Assembly (NCBI RefSeq): GCF_030852425.1
Contig: NZ_NSDM01000013.1
Location: 124,001 to 188,000 of the forward strand
DNA length: 64,000 nt
Origin: Saccharothrix longispora
GTDB lineage: Bacteria; Actinomycetota; Actinomycetes; Mycobacteriales; Pseudonocardiaceae
Direction: 5' to 3'
Position numbers and translations under genes: made by a program. The stretch's first letter is position 1, and each line of letters starts with the position of its first letter. Positions 49,219 through 58,425 of this stretch are shown here, piece after piece. The notes below the pieces were generated by a model. The model was not told where the DNA came from. It was given only the letters and a program-made list of their open reading frames with translations, and made no database searches.

Positions 49219-50619
49219 GTGTCGATTGACCCCGCTGAGCTGGAGATCGCCCTGAAGGTGCTCGCCCAGGTGGATGATCTGGAGACCGAGCACCCCGACG
49301 CGGTCGCCGTCCGCCGGGCCACCGCCGGCATCTGGAAGAGCCTCCGCAAGCGCCGCAAGGCCGACCGGCGCGCCGCCGTGACCGCCGCCGACCGCGCCGT
49401 CATCGAGGCGACCGCGACCGGGTCGCCGTCGCGCATCGACGACGAGACGCGCGGCGTCCTGCTGCGCGAGCCCGACCCGGGCGCGAAGGCGGGCACGCTG
49501 CTGCGCGCCCGGTCCTGCTACACGTGCAAGCGCCGGTACACCGAGGTCGACGCCTTCTACCACCAGCTGTGCCCCGCCTGCGCGGACCTGAACCGGGCCA
49601 AGCGCGACCAGGGCGCGGACCTCACCGGCAAGCGCGCCCTGCTCACCGGCGGTCGCGCCAAGATCGGCATGTACATCGCGCTGCGACTGCTGCGCGACGG
49701 CGCGCACACCACCATCACCACCCGGTTCCCGCACGACGCGGTGCGCCGGTTCGCCTCGATGCCGGACAGCGCCGACTGGCTGCACCGGCTGCGCGTGGTG
49801 GGCATCGACCTGCGCGACCCGAGCCAGGTCGTGCGGCTGGCCGACTCGGTGGCCGCCGCCGGGCCGCTCGACATCCTGATCAACAACGCCGCGCAGACCG
49901 TGCGCCGCTCGTCGAACGCCTACGCGCCGCTGGTCACGGCCGAGTCGGACCCGCTGCCCGCCGGCCCGCTGCCCGAGCTGGTCACGTTCGGCCACACCAC
50001 GGCCGCGCACCCGGCGGCGCTCACCGGTTCGCTCGGCGACACCGGGCCGGGCCTGGGCGCGACGGTGACCGCGCTGGCGCTGACCGCCGGGTCGACGGAG
50101 ATCGACGCGGGCGGCCTGGTGCCGGACGTGGCGGACGTCAACAGCTGGGTGCAGCGGGTCGAGGAGGTCGACCCGGTGGAGCTGCTGGAAGTGCAGCTGT
50201 GCAACAGCACGGCGCCGTTCATCCTGATCTCGCGGCTGCGCGGGGCGATGGCGGCCTCCCCCGCGCGGCGCAAGTACGTGGTGAACGTCTCGGCCATGGA
50301 GGGCCAGTTCAGCCGCGCCTACAAGGGGCCGGGGCACCCGCACACGAACATGGCCAAGGCCGCGCTGAACATGCTGACCCGCACCAGCGCCGAGGAGATG
50401 CTGACCACCGACGGCATCCTGATGACCGCGGTGGACACCGGCTGGATCACCGACGAGCGCCCGCACCCGACCAAGCTGCGACTGGCCGCGGAGGGCTTCC
50501 ACGCGCCGCTCGACCTGGTCGACGGCGCGGCCAGGGTGTACGACCCGATCGTGCGCGGCGAGCTGGGCGAGGACCTGCACGGCTGCTTCCTGAAGGACTA
50601 CGAGCCCGCCGCCTGGTGA
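49219..50619 (+). CDS. Short-chain dehydrogenase with N-terminal zinc-finger-like insert
   Basis: A 466-residue protein, much longer than a normal 250-residue SDR. The first ~95 residues are helical and basic; residues about 96-122 carry CYTCKRR and CPAC, four cysteines spaced like a zinc ribbon. The SDR part starts at LTGKRALLTGGRAKIGMYIA (about 136-155; G-G-x-x-x-I-G NAD-binding turn), with DILINNAAQ, VVNVSAMEGQ and the catalytic YKGPG...MAKAALNML pattern (the tyrosine in SRAYKG and lysine in MAKAAL). An insert of about 75 residues interrupts the SDR after NNAAQT. Substrate unknown. Confidence 0.78.
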   Translation: MSIDPAELEIALKVLAQVDDLETEHPDAVAVRRATAGIWKSLRKRRKADRRAAVTAADRAVIEATATGSPSRIDDETRGVLLREPDPGAKAGTLLRARSCYTCKRRYTEVDAFYHQLCPACADLNRAKRDQGADLTGKRALLTGGRAKIGMYIALRLLRDGAHTTITTRFPHDAVRRFASMPDSADWLHRLRVVGIDLRDPSQVVRLADSVAAAGPLDILINNAAQTVRRSSNAYAPLVTAESDPLPAGPLPELVTFGHTTAAHPAALTGSLGDTGPGLGATVTALALTAGSTEIDAGGLVPDVADVNSWVQRVEEVDPVELLEVQLCNSTAPFILISRLRGAMAASPARRKYVVNVSAMEGQFSRAYKGPGHPHTNMAKAALNMLTRTSAEEMLTTDGILMTAVDTGWITDERPHPTKLRLAAEGFHAPLDLVDGAARVYDPIVRGELGEDLHGCFLKDYEPAAW

Positions 50620-50705
50620 TCACGCCGGGAGGCGTCGCGCACAACCTGGCGACGCGCCGCGCGTGATCCGCGGAGTTCCCCCGTCCGGCGGTGATACTGC
50701 CCGCC

Positions 50706-53700
50706 ATGCTCACCGCCGACGGCCACCTGGTGCACTCCCCGTCGGACCTGGTGGACCTGCTGGAGTGCGAGCACCGCAGCGTCCTCTCGCACGCCCTGGC
50801 CACCGGCGTGCCCGGCGCGCCCGCGCCCGACCAGCGGCAGGGGCTGCTCGCCGCGCGCCACGGCCTCGCGCACGAGCGGGCCGTGCTGGAGCGGTTCCGC
50901 GCGGAGCACGACGTGGTGGAGATCCCGCAGCCCGCGCCGACGCACGAGGCGCTGACCGCGGCCGCCGAGCAGACCGCGCGGGCGCTCGACGACGGCGTGC
51001 CCGTCGTGTACCAGGCCGTCTTCTACGCCGACGGCTTCCACGGCCGGGCCGACTTCCTGGTCGCCGGCCCGCACGGCTACGAACCGCACGACGCGAAGCT
51101 CGCCCGGCACGCCACGCCGGCCGCCGTCGTGCAGCTCACCGCGTACGCGGACGCGCTGGGGCACCGGGCCGGACCGGCCATGCACCTGCTGCTCGGCGAC
51201 GGCACCGGCCGCGCGTTCCGGGTCGGCGACTTCCTGCCCCTGGTGCGCAACCTCCGCGACCGGCTGACGGCCCGCCTTGCCGTGCCGGCCGCGCTGCCCG
51301 ACCGCCTGTGGGACGACGAGCGCCCGGCGTGCGCGACGTGCCGCTTCGCCCGGCACTGCGCCACCGGCCGCGAGCGGGCCCGCGACCTGTCGCTGGTGGC
51401 CGGCATCCGCGCCGACCAGCGGCGCAAGCTCGTCGCGGCGGGCCTGGGCACGATCGACGCGCTGGCCAACGCCACCCGGTCCGAGAAACCGGCCACGATG
51501 TCGGCCGCCACGTTCACCGGCCTGCGCGCCCAGGCCGCGCTCCAGGTCATCCAGGACGACTCGCGCACCGAGGACGACCCGGTCGGCAAGGTCGCCTACG
51601 AGGTCGTGGCGCCCGAGGCGCTGGCCGCGCTGCCCGAACCGAGCCCCGGCGACCTGTTCTTCGACATGGAGGGCGACCCGTTCGCGCTCGACGGCGAGGG
51701 CCTGGAGTACCTGTTCGGCGTGGTCGACGCGGACGCCGCGTTCACCCCGTTCTGGGCGCACACCCGGCCGCAGGAGAAGCGGGCGTTCGAGCGGTTCGTC
51801 GACCACGCGACCGCGACCCTGGAGGCGGACCCCGGGGCGCACGTCTACCACTACGCGCCCTACGAGGTGAACGCCCTCAAGAAGCTCGCCGCCCTGCACG
51901 GCACCCGCGAGGACGCCGTCGACCACCTGCTGCGCTCGGGCGCGCTGGTCGACCTGTACTCGGTGGTGCGCAAGGCGCTGCGGGTGTCGCAGCGGTCGTA
52001 CTCGATCAAGTACCTGGAGCCGCTCTACATGCCCGGCGCCCGCAGCGGCGAGGTGAAGACCGCGGTGTCGAGCATCGAGGCGTACGAGGAGTTCCTGTCC
52101 CTGCGCGACGTGGACCCGGCGCGCGCCGAGGACGTGCTGAACGGCATCGCCGAGTACAACACCGACGACTGCGTGTCGACGCTGCGGCTGTACCGGTTCC
52201 TGCTGGAGGTGCGGGCCGAGGCGGGCATCGAGCCGCACGTGCCCGAGCCGTCGTTCACGCAGGAGGTCGAGGACGGGATCGCGGCGCAGCGCCGCGCCGA
52301 GCGGGCCGAGCGGCTGGCCGCCGTGGTGGACCCGCTGATCGAGGGTCTGCCCGACAACCCCGCCGAGTTCACCGACGACGAGCGGGCCCGCGCGCTGCTG
52401 GCCGCCGCCGTCGGCTACCACCGCCGTGAGACCAACCCGGCGTGGTGGGACTTCTTCCGGCAGCTCGCCGCGCCCCTGTCGGAGCTGGAGGCCGACAACG
52501 CGTGCGCCGTGGGGACGCACGTGCGCGCCGAGGACTGGGCGATGCCGTCGGGGCGGGTCCGCAAGGCGAAGCGCCAGGTCACCGTGGCGTGCGACCCGGA
52601 CCGGCCGCACCCGTTCGCCACCGGGGACCAGGTGCGCCTGCTCTACCCGGGCACGCCGAACACCACCCGTGACGCCGTGGTGCTGGCCGAGTCGGCCGAG
52701 GACGTCGTGCTGCTGGAGAGCGCCGGGCCGGAGTCGGTCGACGGCGCGGTGCCGGTGGCCGTGCTGCCGGGCAGCCCGGTCCGGCCGACGCCGAAGGACG
52801 AGGCGGTGTACGACCTGGCCGCGACGGTCGTGGACCGGTTGCCCGAGCTGCCGCCGCACCCCGGGATCGACCTGGTCCGCCGCACGCCGCCGCGCCTGCG
52901 GGGGTCGCGGGACCTGCCGCGCTCCGACGACCTGATCGCGGACGTGATCGCGGCCGTGGACGCGCTCGACGGTTCGACGCTGGCCGTGCAGGGGCCGCCG
53001 GGGGCGGGCAAGACGTACCTGGCGGGTCGGCTGATCGCCCACCTGATCCGCGGCGGTCGCAGCGTCGGCGTGACGTCGACCAGCCACAAGGCCGTGGAGA
53101 ACGTGCTGTCCGCGGCCCTGGCCGCCGGTCGCGAGCTGGGCGTGCCGATCCCGACCGCGAAGCGGGCCAAGGGCGCGCCGGCGCGCGACTGCGCCTGGGA
53201 GCAGCCGCGCGACAACCCCGCGTTGGTGCGCTGGCGCAACGACCAGGGCGCGGGCCACCTCGTCGGCGGCACGTCGTGGACGTTCGCGAACACCGCGCTG
53301 CGCGAGCAGCCGTTCGACGTGCTGATCGTGGACGAGGCGGGGCAGTTCGCGCTGGCCGACGCGCTGGCGGTGTCGACGTGCGCGCGCAACCTCGTGCTGC
53401 TGGGCGACCCGCAGCAGCTGCCGCAGGTCGTGCAGGGGACGCACCCGGCGGGCGCGGAGGCGTCCGCGCTGGGGCACCTGATCGGCGACGCCGACGTCGT
53501 CCCGCCGTCGCTCGGCTACTTCCTGGACCAGACGCGGCGGATGCACCCGGCGGTGTGCGAGCCGGTGTCGAACCTGTCGTACGCCGGTCTGCTGCGCGCC
53601 CACCCCAGCACGGCGGCGCGCGGCATCGCGGGCGTGGGGAGCGGCGTGTACGTGCACTCCGTGGCGCACTCGCACAACACCACCGGTTCGGTCGAGGAGG

Positions 53701-54140
53701 CCGCCGCCGTGGTCGGGCTCGTGCGGTCCCTGATGGGTCGCCTGTGGACGGACGGCGCGGGCGCGCGGGCGCTGGACGACTCCGACGTGCTGGTCGTGGC
53801 GCCCTACAACCTCCAGGTCAGGCTGGTGCGGCGGGAGCTGGAGAAGCACGGCCACGAGCATGTCCGGGTGGGCACCGTGGACCGCTTCCAGGGGCAGGAG
53901 GCGCCGGTGGTGATCACGACGATGACCTCGTCCGCCGCCGTGGACCTGCCGCGCGGGCTGGACTTCCTGCTGTCGCGCAACCGGTTGAACGTGGCGCTGT
54001 CGCGGGCGCAGGCGGTGGCCGTCGTGGTCTGCTCGCCGCGCCTGGTGGAGGCCGACATCCGCGACGTGGAGCAGTTGCGGCTGGTGTCGGGCATGGTGGG
54101 CCTGCTGGCCGAGGCCCGGCCGTGGGTGTTCCCGGAGTAG
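50706..54140 (+). CDS. TM0106-type RecB-like nuclease / RNase H-like / SF1 helicase fusion
   Basis: A 1,144-residue DNA-processing enzyme. Residues about 1-260 are a RecB-like nuclease of the TM0106 family (YQAVFYADGFHGRADFLV, EPHDAKLARH, QLTAYADAL and a CATCRFARHCATGRE cysteine cluster). About 320-510 form an RNase H/DEDD-type exonuclease domain (DLFFDMEGDPF, YHYAPYEVNALKKL, EYNTDDC). About 755-1140 are an SF1 (Upf1-like) helicase with Walker A VQGPPGAGKTYLAG, motif II IVDEAGQF, motif III LGDPQQLPQV, motif V VDRFQGQEA and motif VI NVALSRAQ. ATG 50706 is used; GTG 50691 is also in frame. Known members act in DNA repair or nucleic-acid defence; the role here is open. Confidence 0.88.
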   Translation: MLTADGHLVHSPSDLVDLLECEHRSVLSHALATGVPGAPAPDQRQGLLAARHGLAHERAVLERFRAEHDVVEIPQPAPTHEALTAAAEQTARALDDGVPVVYQAVFYADGFHGRADFLVAGPHGYEPHDAKLARHATPAAVVQLTAYADALGHRAGPAMHLLLGDGTGRAFRVGDFLPLVRNLRDRLTARLAVPAALPDRLWDDERPACATCRFARHCATGRERARDLSLVAGIRADQRRKLVAAGLGTIDALANATRSEKPATMSAATFTGLRAQAALQVIQDDSRTEDDPVGKVAYEVVAPEALAALPEPSPGDLFFDMEGDPFALDGEGLEYLFGVVDADAAFTPFWAHTRPQEKRAFERFVDHATATLEADPGAHVYHYAPYEVNALKKLAALHGTREDAVDHLLRSGALVDLYSVVRKALRVSQRSYSIKYLEPLYMPGARSGEVKTAVSSIEAYEEFLSLRDVDPARAEDVLNGIAEYNTDDCVSTLRLYRFLLEVRAEAGIEPHVPEPSFTQEVEDGIAAQRRAERAERLAAVVDPLIEGLPDNPAEFTDDERARALLAAAVGYHRRETNPAWWDFFRQLAAPLSELEADNACAVGTHVRAEDWAMPSGRVRKAKRQVTVACDPDRPHPFATGDQVRLLYPGTPNTTRDAVVLAESAEDVVLLESAGPESVDGAVPVAVLPGSPVRPTPKDEAVYDLAATVVDRLPELPPHPGIDLVRRTPPRLRGSRDLPRSDDLIADVIAAVDALDGSTLAVQGPPGAGKTYLAGRLIAHLIRGGRSVGVTSTSHKAVENVLSAALAAGRELGVPIPTAKRAKGAPARDCAWEQPRDNPALVRWRNDQGAGHLVGGTSWTFANTALREQPFDVLIVDEAGQFALADALAVSTCARNLVLLGDPQQLPQVVQGTHPAGAEASALGHLIGDADVVPPSLGYFLDQTRRMHPAVCEPVSNLSYAGLLRAHPSTAARGIAGVGSGVYVHSVAHSHNTTGSVEEAAAVVGLVRSLMGRLWTDGAGARALDDSDVLVVAPYNLQVRLVRRELEKHGHEHVRVGTVDRFQGQEAPVVITTMTSSAAVDLPRGLDFLLSRNRLNVALSRAQAVAVVVCSPRLVEADIRDVEQLRLVSGMVGLLAEARPWVFPE

Positions 54141-54267
54141 CCCGCGGCTCCCGTCCGCACGGGGGCGTGCCGCCCCTCCGCGTCGCGGCGGTCGTGATCG
54201 TCCTCAGGCGACGTCTGCGAAACGCCCATAAGGGACTCAGAGCGGGCCTCATGTGGACGTTCAGTAG

Positions 54268-54296
54268 TTACCAATACCCCGATCGGGTTGTTATCT
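54268..54296 (+). promoter_or_regulatory. Sigma-70-type promoter with palindromic spacer
   Basis: TTACCA (54268-54273), 17-bp spacer, TTATCT (54291-54296), about 55 bases before the ATG of the surface protein. The spacer contains the palindrome CCCGATCGGG (54278-54287), a likely operator. Confidence 0.45.
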
Positions 54297-54349
54297 AACC
54301 CCGTATAGGGTGACCGCGTTCTCCTCAGCCCTCCCCTCAGGAGCAATTC

Positions 54350-55063
54350 ATGCAGCTCGCCAGAGTCGGCGCTGTCCTCGGTGTCGCCGCGGCCGTCGTC
54401 ACGACCGGCCTCCTCACCGCTCTGCCGGCATCGGCACACGACAAGATGTTCCGCGCGGAGTGCATGGACGGCAAGGCCGTCCTCCACGTCAACCTGACCC
54501 GGTACGCGCCGAAGACCGACGACAAGACGAACTACCTGAAGATCACGCTCGACGGGAAGCACTTCAAGATCATCGAGTTCGGCGACAAGCTGGTCGAGAA
54601 GTACTCGGCCGAGGTCGACCTCACCGTGCAGCACAAGTTCTACGCCGAGGTCGACGCGTACGACGGCCACAACGGCACGCAGTTCGACCACAAGACCGAC
54701 CCCGACGACAAGAACATGATCGTCAAGCCGTGCCCGGAGCAGGTGCCGCCGGTCGAGGAGCCCCCCGCCGAGGAGCCGCCGGCGGAGGAGCCGCCCGCCG
54801 AGGAGCCCCCCGCCGAGGAGCCCCCGGCCGAGGAGCCGCCGGCGGAGCAGCCCCCGGCCGAGGAGACCACCCCGGTGACGACCACCGAGGTCGCGCCGAC
54901 CACGACCACGACCACCACGGCCGCGGTCGTGCCGGTCGCCGAGAAGGACGAGCTGGCGAGCACCGGTGCCAGCATCGCCATCCCGCTGGGCATCGGCGTC
55001 GTCCTGCTCGGCGGTGGCGCCGGCCTGCTGTTCTTCCTGCGCCGCCGCGCTTCGAACAGCTGA
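54350..55063 (+). CDS. LASTG sortase-anchored surface protein with PPAEE repeat stalk
   Basis: A 237-residue cell-wall protein. Signal peptide MQLARVGAVLG...ALPASA-H (about 1-29); a globular part (about 30-125) with two cysteines and many charged residues; a stalk of seven EEPPA-type repeats (about 130-172); a Thr-rich linker; then the sorting signal LASTG at about 202-206, a hydrophobic helix and the tail RRRASNS. LAxTG is the motif of class E sortases common in high-GC actinomycetes. The globular part resembles no family I know; acidic patches could bind cations. A promoter with palindromic spacer precedes the gene. Confidence 0.85.
   Translation: MQLARVGAVLGVAAAVVTTGLLTALPASAHDKMFRAECMDGKAVLHVNLTRYAPKTDDKTNYLKITLDGKHFKIIEFGDKLVEKYSAEVDLTVQHKFYAEVDAYDGHNGTQFDHKTDPDDKNMIVKPCPEQVPPVEEPPAEEPPAEEPPAEEPPAEEPPAEEPPAEQPPAEETTPVTTTEVAPTTTTTTTAAVVPVAEKDELASTGASIAIPLGIGVVLLGGGAGLLFFLRRRASNS
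54755..54866. repeat. 15-bp coding tandem repeat (PPAEE units)
   Basis: About seven diverged copies of GAGGAGCCCCCCGCC encode the PPAEE stalk of the surface protein. Confidence 0.85.
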
Positions 55064-55097
55064 ACGACCTGATCGGCCGGGACGACGGCCGACCGAC

Positions 55098-55140
55098 CGG
55101 AGCCCCGGTCACCCCCTTCGCCGGGGTGACCGGGGCTCCG
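55098..55140. terminator. Bidirectional terminator hairpin
   Basis: CGGAGCCCCGGTCACCCC (55098-55115) pairs perfectly with its complement at 55123-55140, 7-base loop, between convergent genes. Confidence 0.85.
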
Positions 55141-55174
55141 TCGTGCGAGCGGCGCCGCGGGTTCGGGCGCGGGC

Positions 55175-56248
55175 TCAGACGCGGGCGTCCTCCAGGGCCG
55201 GGTAGTCCGTGTAGCCCTGCTCCGCGCCGCCGTAGAAGGTCGCGGGGTCCGGCGTGTTGAACGGGCCGCCCGCCGCGAGCCGGACCGGCAGGTCGGGGTT
55301 GGCCAGGAACAGCACGCCGAAGCTCACCGCGTCCGCCGTCCCGTCCTCGACCAGGGCCAGGTGCTCGGGGCCGGTCGTCCCGCCCGGGGTGAACGGGTTG
55401 AGGATCAGCACCCCGCCGAACCGCTCGCGCAGCTCCAGCGTCAACGCGCGCCGGTCCGCCTCGCCGATGTGCAGGTAGGCGATGCCGAACGGCTCGATCG
55501 CGTCGACGAGGGCCGGGTACAGCACCTCGGGGTCGTCCTCGACCATGTCGTTGTACGGGTTGGCCGGGGAGATCCGCAGCCCGACGCGGTGGGCGCCGAT
55601 CGCCTCGGACACCGCGCGGACGACCTCGACGACGAACCGCGCGCGGTTCTCCACCGTGCCGCCCCACTCGTCGGTGCGCCGGTTGGTACCGCTCGCCAGG
55701 AACTGGTGCAGCAGGTAGCCGTTGGCCCCGTGCAGCTCGACGCCGTCGAACCCGGCCTCCACGGCGTTGCGCGCGGCGGTGGCGAAGTCGGCGATCGTCC
55801 GTCGCACCTCCTCGCCGGTCAGCTCGACGGGCGTCACGTAGTCGTCCATGCCCGCGCCGGTGAACAGGGTGCCCGCGGCGCGCACGGGGGACGCGCCCAC
55901 CGGGTGCAGGCCGTCGGGCAGCAGGCTGGGGTGGCCGATCCGGCCGGTGTGCATGAGCTGGGCGAAGATCCGCCCGCCCGCGTCGTGCACGGCGCGGGTC
56001 ACGAGCTTCCAGCCCTCGACCTGCTCGGGGGTGTGCAGGCCCGGCGTGTCCGGGTAGCCCTGGCCGACCGCCGAGGGCTGGATGCCCTCGGTGATGATCA
56101 ACCCGGCGCCGGCGCGCTGCGCGTAGTACTCGGCCGTGGTCGTGGTCGGCACGGTGCCGTACGCGCGGCTGCGGGTCATCGGGGACATCACGACGCGGTT
56201 GGGCAGGGTGGTGCCGGCCAGGTCGAGCGGCTCGAACGCGGTGGTCAT
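55175..56248 (-). CDS. Old yellow enzyme-family ene-reductase
   Basis: A 357-residue FMN-dependent alkene reductase (OYE/NemA type), which reduces C=C bonds conjugated to carbonyl or nitro groups with NAD(P)H. Features: N-terminal PLDLAGTTLPNRVVMSPMTRSR, substrate-binding FDGVELHGANGYLLHQFL with the histidine/asparagine pair, GLRISPANPYND and phosphate-binding GGVLILNPFTPGG; the C-terminal ASFYGG-type ATFYGGAEQGYTDYP. Start ATG 56248. Divergent from a MarR regulator with 121 bases between, so induced by electrophiles or quinones is likely. Confidence 0.92.
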   Translation of the reverse strand: MTTAFEPLDLAGTTLPNRVVMSPMTRSRAYGTVPTTTTAEYYAQRAGAGLIITEGIQPSAVGQGYPDTPGLHTPEQVEGWKLVTRAVHDAGGRIFAQLMHTGRIGHPSLLPDGLHPVGASPVRAAGTLFTGAGMDDYVTPVELTGEEVRRTIADFATAARNAVEAGFDGVELHGANGYLLHQFLASGTNRRTDEWGGTVENRARFVVEVVRAVSEAIGAHRVGLRISPANPYNDMVEDDPEVLYPALVDAIEPFGIAYLHIGEADRRALTLELRERFGGVLILNPFTPGGTTGPEHLALVEDGTADAVSFGVLFLANPDLPVRLAAGGPFNTPDPATFYGGAEQGYTDYPALEDARV

Positions 56249-56284
56249 CGGGTTCCCTCCGGTGGACGCGGTGTGCGCACTTAC

Positions 56285-56296
56285 CTGTCCGAACAG
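56285..56296. promoter_or_regulatory. Inverted repeat CTGTCCGAACAG, MarR site candidate
   Basis: CTGT and ACAG arms around a CCGA centre, in the gap between the ene-reductase and MarR genes, 37 bases from the reductase ATG. Confidence 0.35.
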
Positions 56297-56369
56297 CAAT
56301 CACCGGCGGATCTATTCCGAGCAGGTCACCGTGACGGCGCTCACATCGCACGGCGGCTACACTGGAGAC

Positions 56370-56876
56370 ATGGCAGAAGCAGCCCAAAAGGCCATGTCGA
56401 CGCCGGTTCCGCAGTCCGCCGAGGGCGGCCGGATCAGTCACGCCATCTTCCGCGTGGCCCGTCTCCACCGACTGCTGGCCGGACAGCTTCTCAGACAGGC
56501 AGGACTGCACCCGGGGCAGGAGGTGGTCATGATGCACCTCTGGGACGGCGGGCCCCGCCGCCAGGCCGACCTGTGCGGCGAGCTGGGCACGGACTCCGCG
56601 ACGATGACGCGCACCGTGCAGCGGCTGGAGCGCGCGGGCTTCGTGCGCCGCTCCCCCGACCCCGGCGACGGCCGCGCCACGATCGTCGAGCCGACCGCCG
56701 CGAGCCAGGCGCTGCGCCGCGAGGTCGAGCGCATCTGGGCCGAACTGGAGGAGGCCACCATCGGCGCCATGGACGCCGACCAGCAGGCCGAGACCCTGGA
56801 GGTGCTCGGCCTGCTGGAGTGCAACCTGGCGAAGCGGACGGGCCGCGACCAGGTCGTCGTCCCCCCGGAGGACTAG
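56370..56876 (+). CDS. MarR-family regulator
   Basis: A 168-residue winged-helix repressor. Helical dimerisation arms at both ends, recognition helix region RRQADLCGELGTDSATMTRTVQRLERAGFVRR and the wing SPDPGDGRATIVEPT as in MarR/SlyA proteins. ATG 56370 is preceded by TGGAGAC. Divergent from the ene-reductase gene, which it probably controls. Its end overlaps the convergent GH13 gene by 4 bases. Confidence 0.9.
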   Translation: MAEAAQKAMSTPVPQSAEGGRISHAIFRVARLHRLLAGQLLRQAGLHPGQEVVMMHLWDGGPRRQADLCGELGTDSATMTRTVQRLERAGFVRRSPDPGDGRATIVEPTAASQALRREVERIWAELEEATIGAMDADQQAETLEVLGLLECNLAKRTGRDQVVVPPED

Positions 56877-58399
56877 CGGGACAGGTGCAGCCAGGCGGCG
56901 GTGTCGGTCGGCAGCAGGCCGTCGGCGTCGAGCGGACCGCTGGTGAGCAGCACGCCGTCGTGGTCGGGGAGGGCGACCGGGTCGGCGGACAGGTTGAGCA
57001 CGCACGCGAAGTGCCCGCCGCGGCGGAACGCGACCACGTCCGGCCCGAGGTCCAGCCACTCCATCGGGCCGTCGCCCAGGTCGTCCCGCTCCCGGCGCAG
57101 CGTCAGCACCGCGCGGTAGTGGGCGAGCATCGAATCGGGGTCGCCGCTCTGCGCGGCCACCGACAGCGACCGCCAGTGCGCGGGCCTCGGCAGCCAGGAC
57201 GGCCCCTCGTCACCCCACGGGATCGGCACGCGGCACCCGTCGCGGCCCCGGTCGGTGTGGCCGGAGCGCACCCACACAGGGTCCTCGCGCAGCTCGTCGG
57301 GCAGGTCGTCGACCTCCTCCAGGCCCAGCTCCTCGCCCTGGTAGACGTACACGCAGCCGGGCAGCGAGGTGGTCAGCATGATCGCCGCCCGCGCCCGCTC
57401 GCGGCCCAGCTCCAGGTCCGTCGGGGTGAGGTGCTGGCGCCGCCCGAAGTCGAACGACGAGTCCTCGCGGCCCATCCGCGACACGTGCCGCGTCACGTCG
57501 TGGTTCGACAGCACCCAGGTGGGCGGCGCGCCGACCGGGGCGTGCGCGGCGAGCGTGGCGTCGATGACCCGGCGCAGCTCCCCCGGCTCCCACGGGCAGC
57601 ACAGGAAGTCGAAGTTGAACGCCGAGTGCAGCTCGTCCGGCCGCAGGTAGCGGGCGAACCGCTCGGGGTCGGGCAGCCACATCTCGCCGACGAAGACCCG
57701 TTCGTCCGGGTACTCGTCGAGCACCCGCCGCCACGACCGGTAGATCTCGTGCACGCCGTCCTGGTCGGAGTACGGCGTCTCGGCGTCCGGCCGGGAGAAG
57801 TCCTTGACCAGGCCGTCGGCGACGTCGATGCGGAACCCGTCGACGCCCCGGTCCAGCCAGAACCGCAGGATCGACTCGAACTCGGCCCGCACCTCGGGGT
57901 TGGTCCAGTTCAGGTCGGGCTGCTCGGCGGCGTAGAGGTGCAGGTACCAGCTCCCGCCGTCGGGCGTGCGGCTCCACGCGGGGCCGCCGAACCGGGACTG
58001 CCAGTCGTTGGGCGGCTCGTCGCCGTCGTGGAACCAGAACCGGTCCCGCCCCTTGCCGGCCAGCGCCTCCCGGAACCAGGGGTGCTGGTCGGAGCAGTGG
58101 TTGGGGACGATGTCGATGATGACCCTGATGCCCAGCGCGTGCGCCTCGCCGATCAGCTTCTCCGCCTCCACGAGGGTGCCGAACTGCGGCTCGATGTCGC
58201 GGTAGTCGGCGACGTCGTAGCCGCCGTCGGCCAGCGGCGACGGGTACCAGGGGCTGAGCCAGATCGCGTCCACACCCAGCCCGGCGAGGTGGGGGAGCTT
58301 CTGGCGGAGTCCCGCGAGGTCCCCGATCCCGTCGCCGTTGCCGTCGGCGAAGCTGCGCGGGTACACCTGGTAGATGGCCGCACCGCGCCACCAGTTCAT
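56873..58399 (-). CDS. GH13 alpha-glucosidase / oligo-1,6-glucosidase type
   Basis: A 508-residue cytoplasmic amylase-superfamily enzyme that releases glucose from alpha-glucosides. Conserved regions: YQVYPRSFADGNGDGIGDL, DIVPNHCSDQH (region I), GFRIDVADGL with the nucleophile Asp (region II), FVGEMWLPD with the acid/base Glu (region III) and LSNHDVTRH (region IV). Valine after the NHDV and the overall length fit alpha-1,4 or mixed alpha-glucosidases rather than strict alpha-1,6 ones. ATG 58399 follows GGGAGGAATCC. Last gene of the sugar-uptake operon (27-base gap to the permease). Confidence 0.9.
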   Translation of the reverse strand: MNWWRGAAIYQVYPRSFADGNGDGIGDLAGLRQKLPHLAGLGVDAIWLSPWYPSPLADGGYDVADYRDIEPQFGTLVEAEKLIGEAHALGIRVIIDIVPNHCSDQHPWFREALAGKGRDRFWFHDGDEPPNDWQSRFGGPAWSRTPDGGSWYLHLYAAEQPDLNWTNPEVRAEFESILRFWLDRGVDGFRIDVADGLVKDFSRPDAETPYSDQDGVHEIYRSWRRVLDEYPDERVFVGEMWLPDPERFARYLRPDELHSAFNFDFLCCPWEPGELRRVIDATLAAHAPVGAPPTWVLSNHDVTRHVSRMGREDSSFDFGRRQHLTPTDLELGRERARAAIMLTTSLPGCVYVYQGEELGLEEVDDLPDELREDPVWVRSGHTDRGRDGCRVPIPWGDEGPSWLPRPAHWRSLSVAAQSGDPDSMLAHYRAVLTLRRERDDLGDGPMEWLDLGPDVVAFRRGGHFACVLNLSADPVALPDHDGVLLTSGPLDADGLLPTDTAAWLHLSR

Positions 58400-58425
58400 G
58401 TGGATTCCTCCCTCGGTGAAGGTGG

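Noticed and set aside
50598-53861. A 1,087-codon open frame on the minus strand
   Set aside because: Antisense to the nuclease-helicase gene; the codon third-position pattern supports the plus strand.
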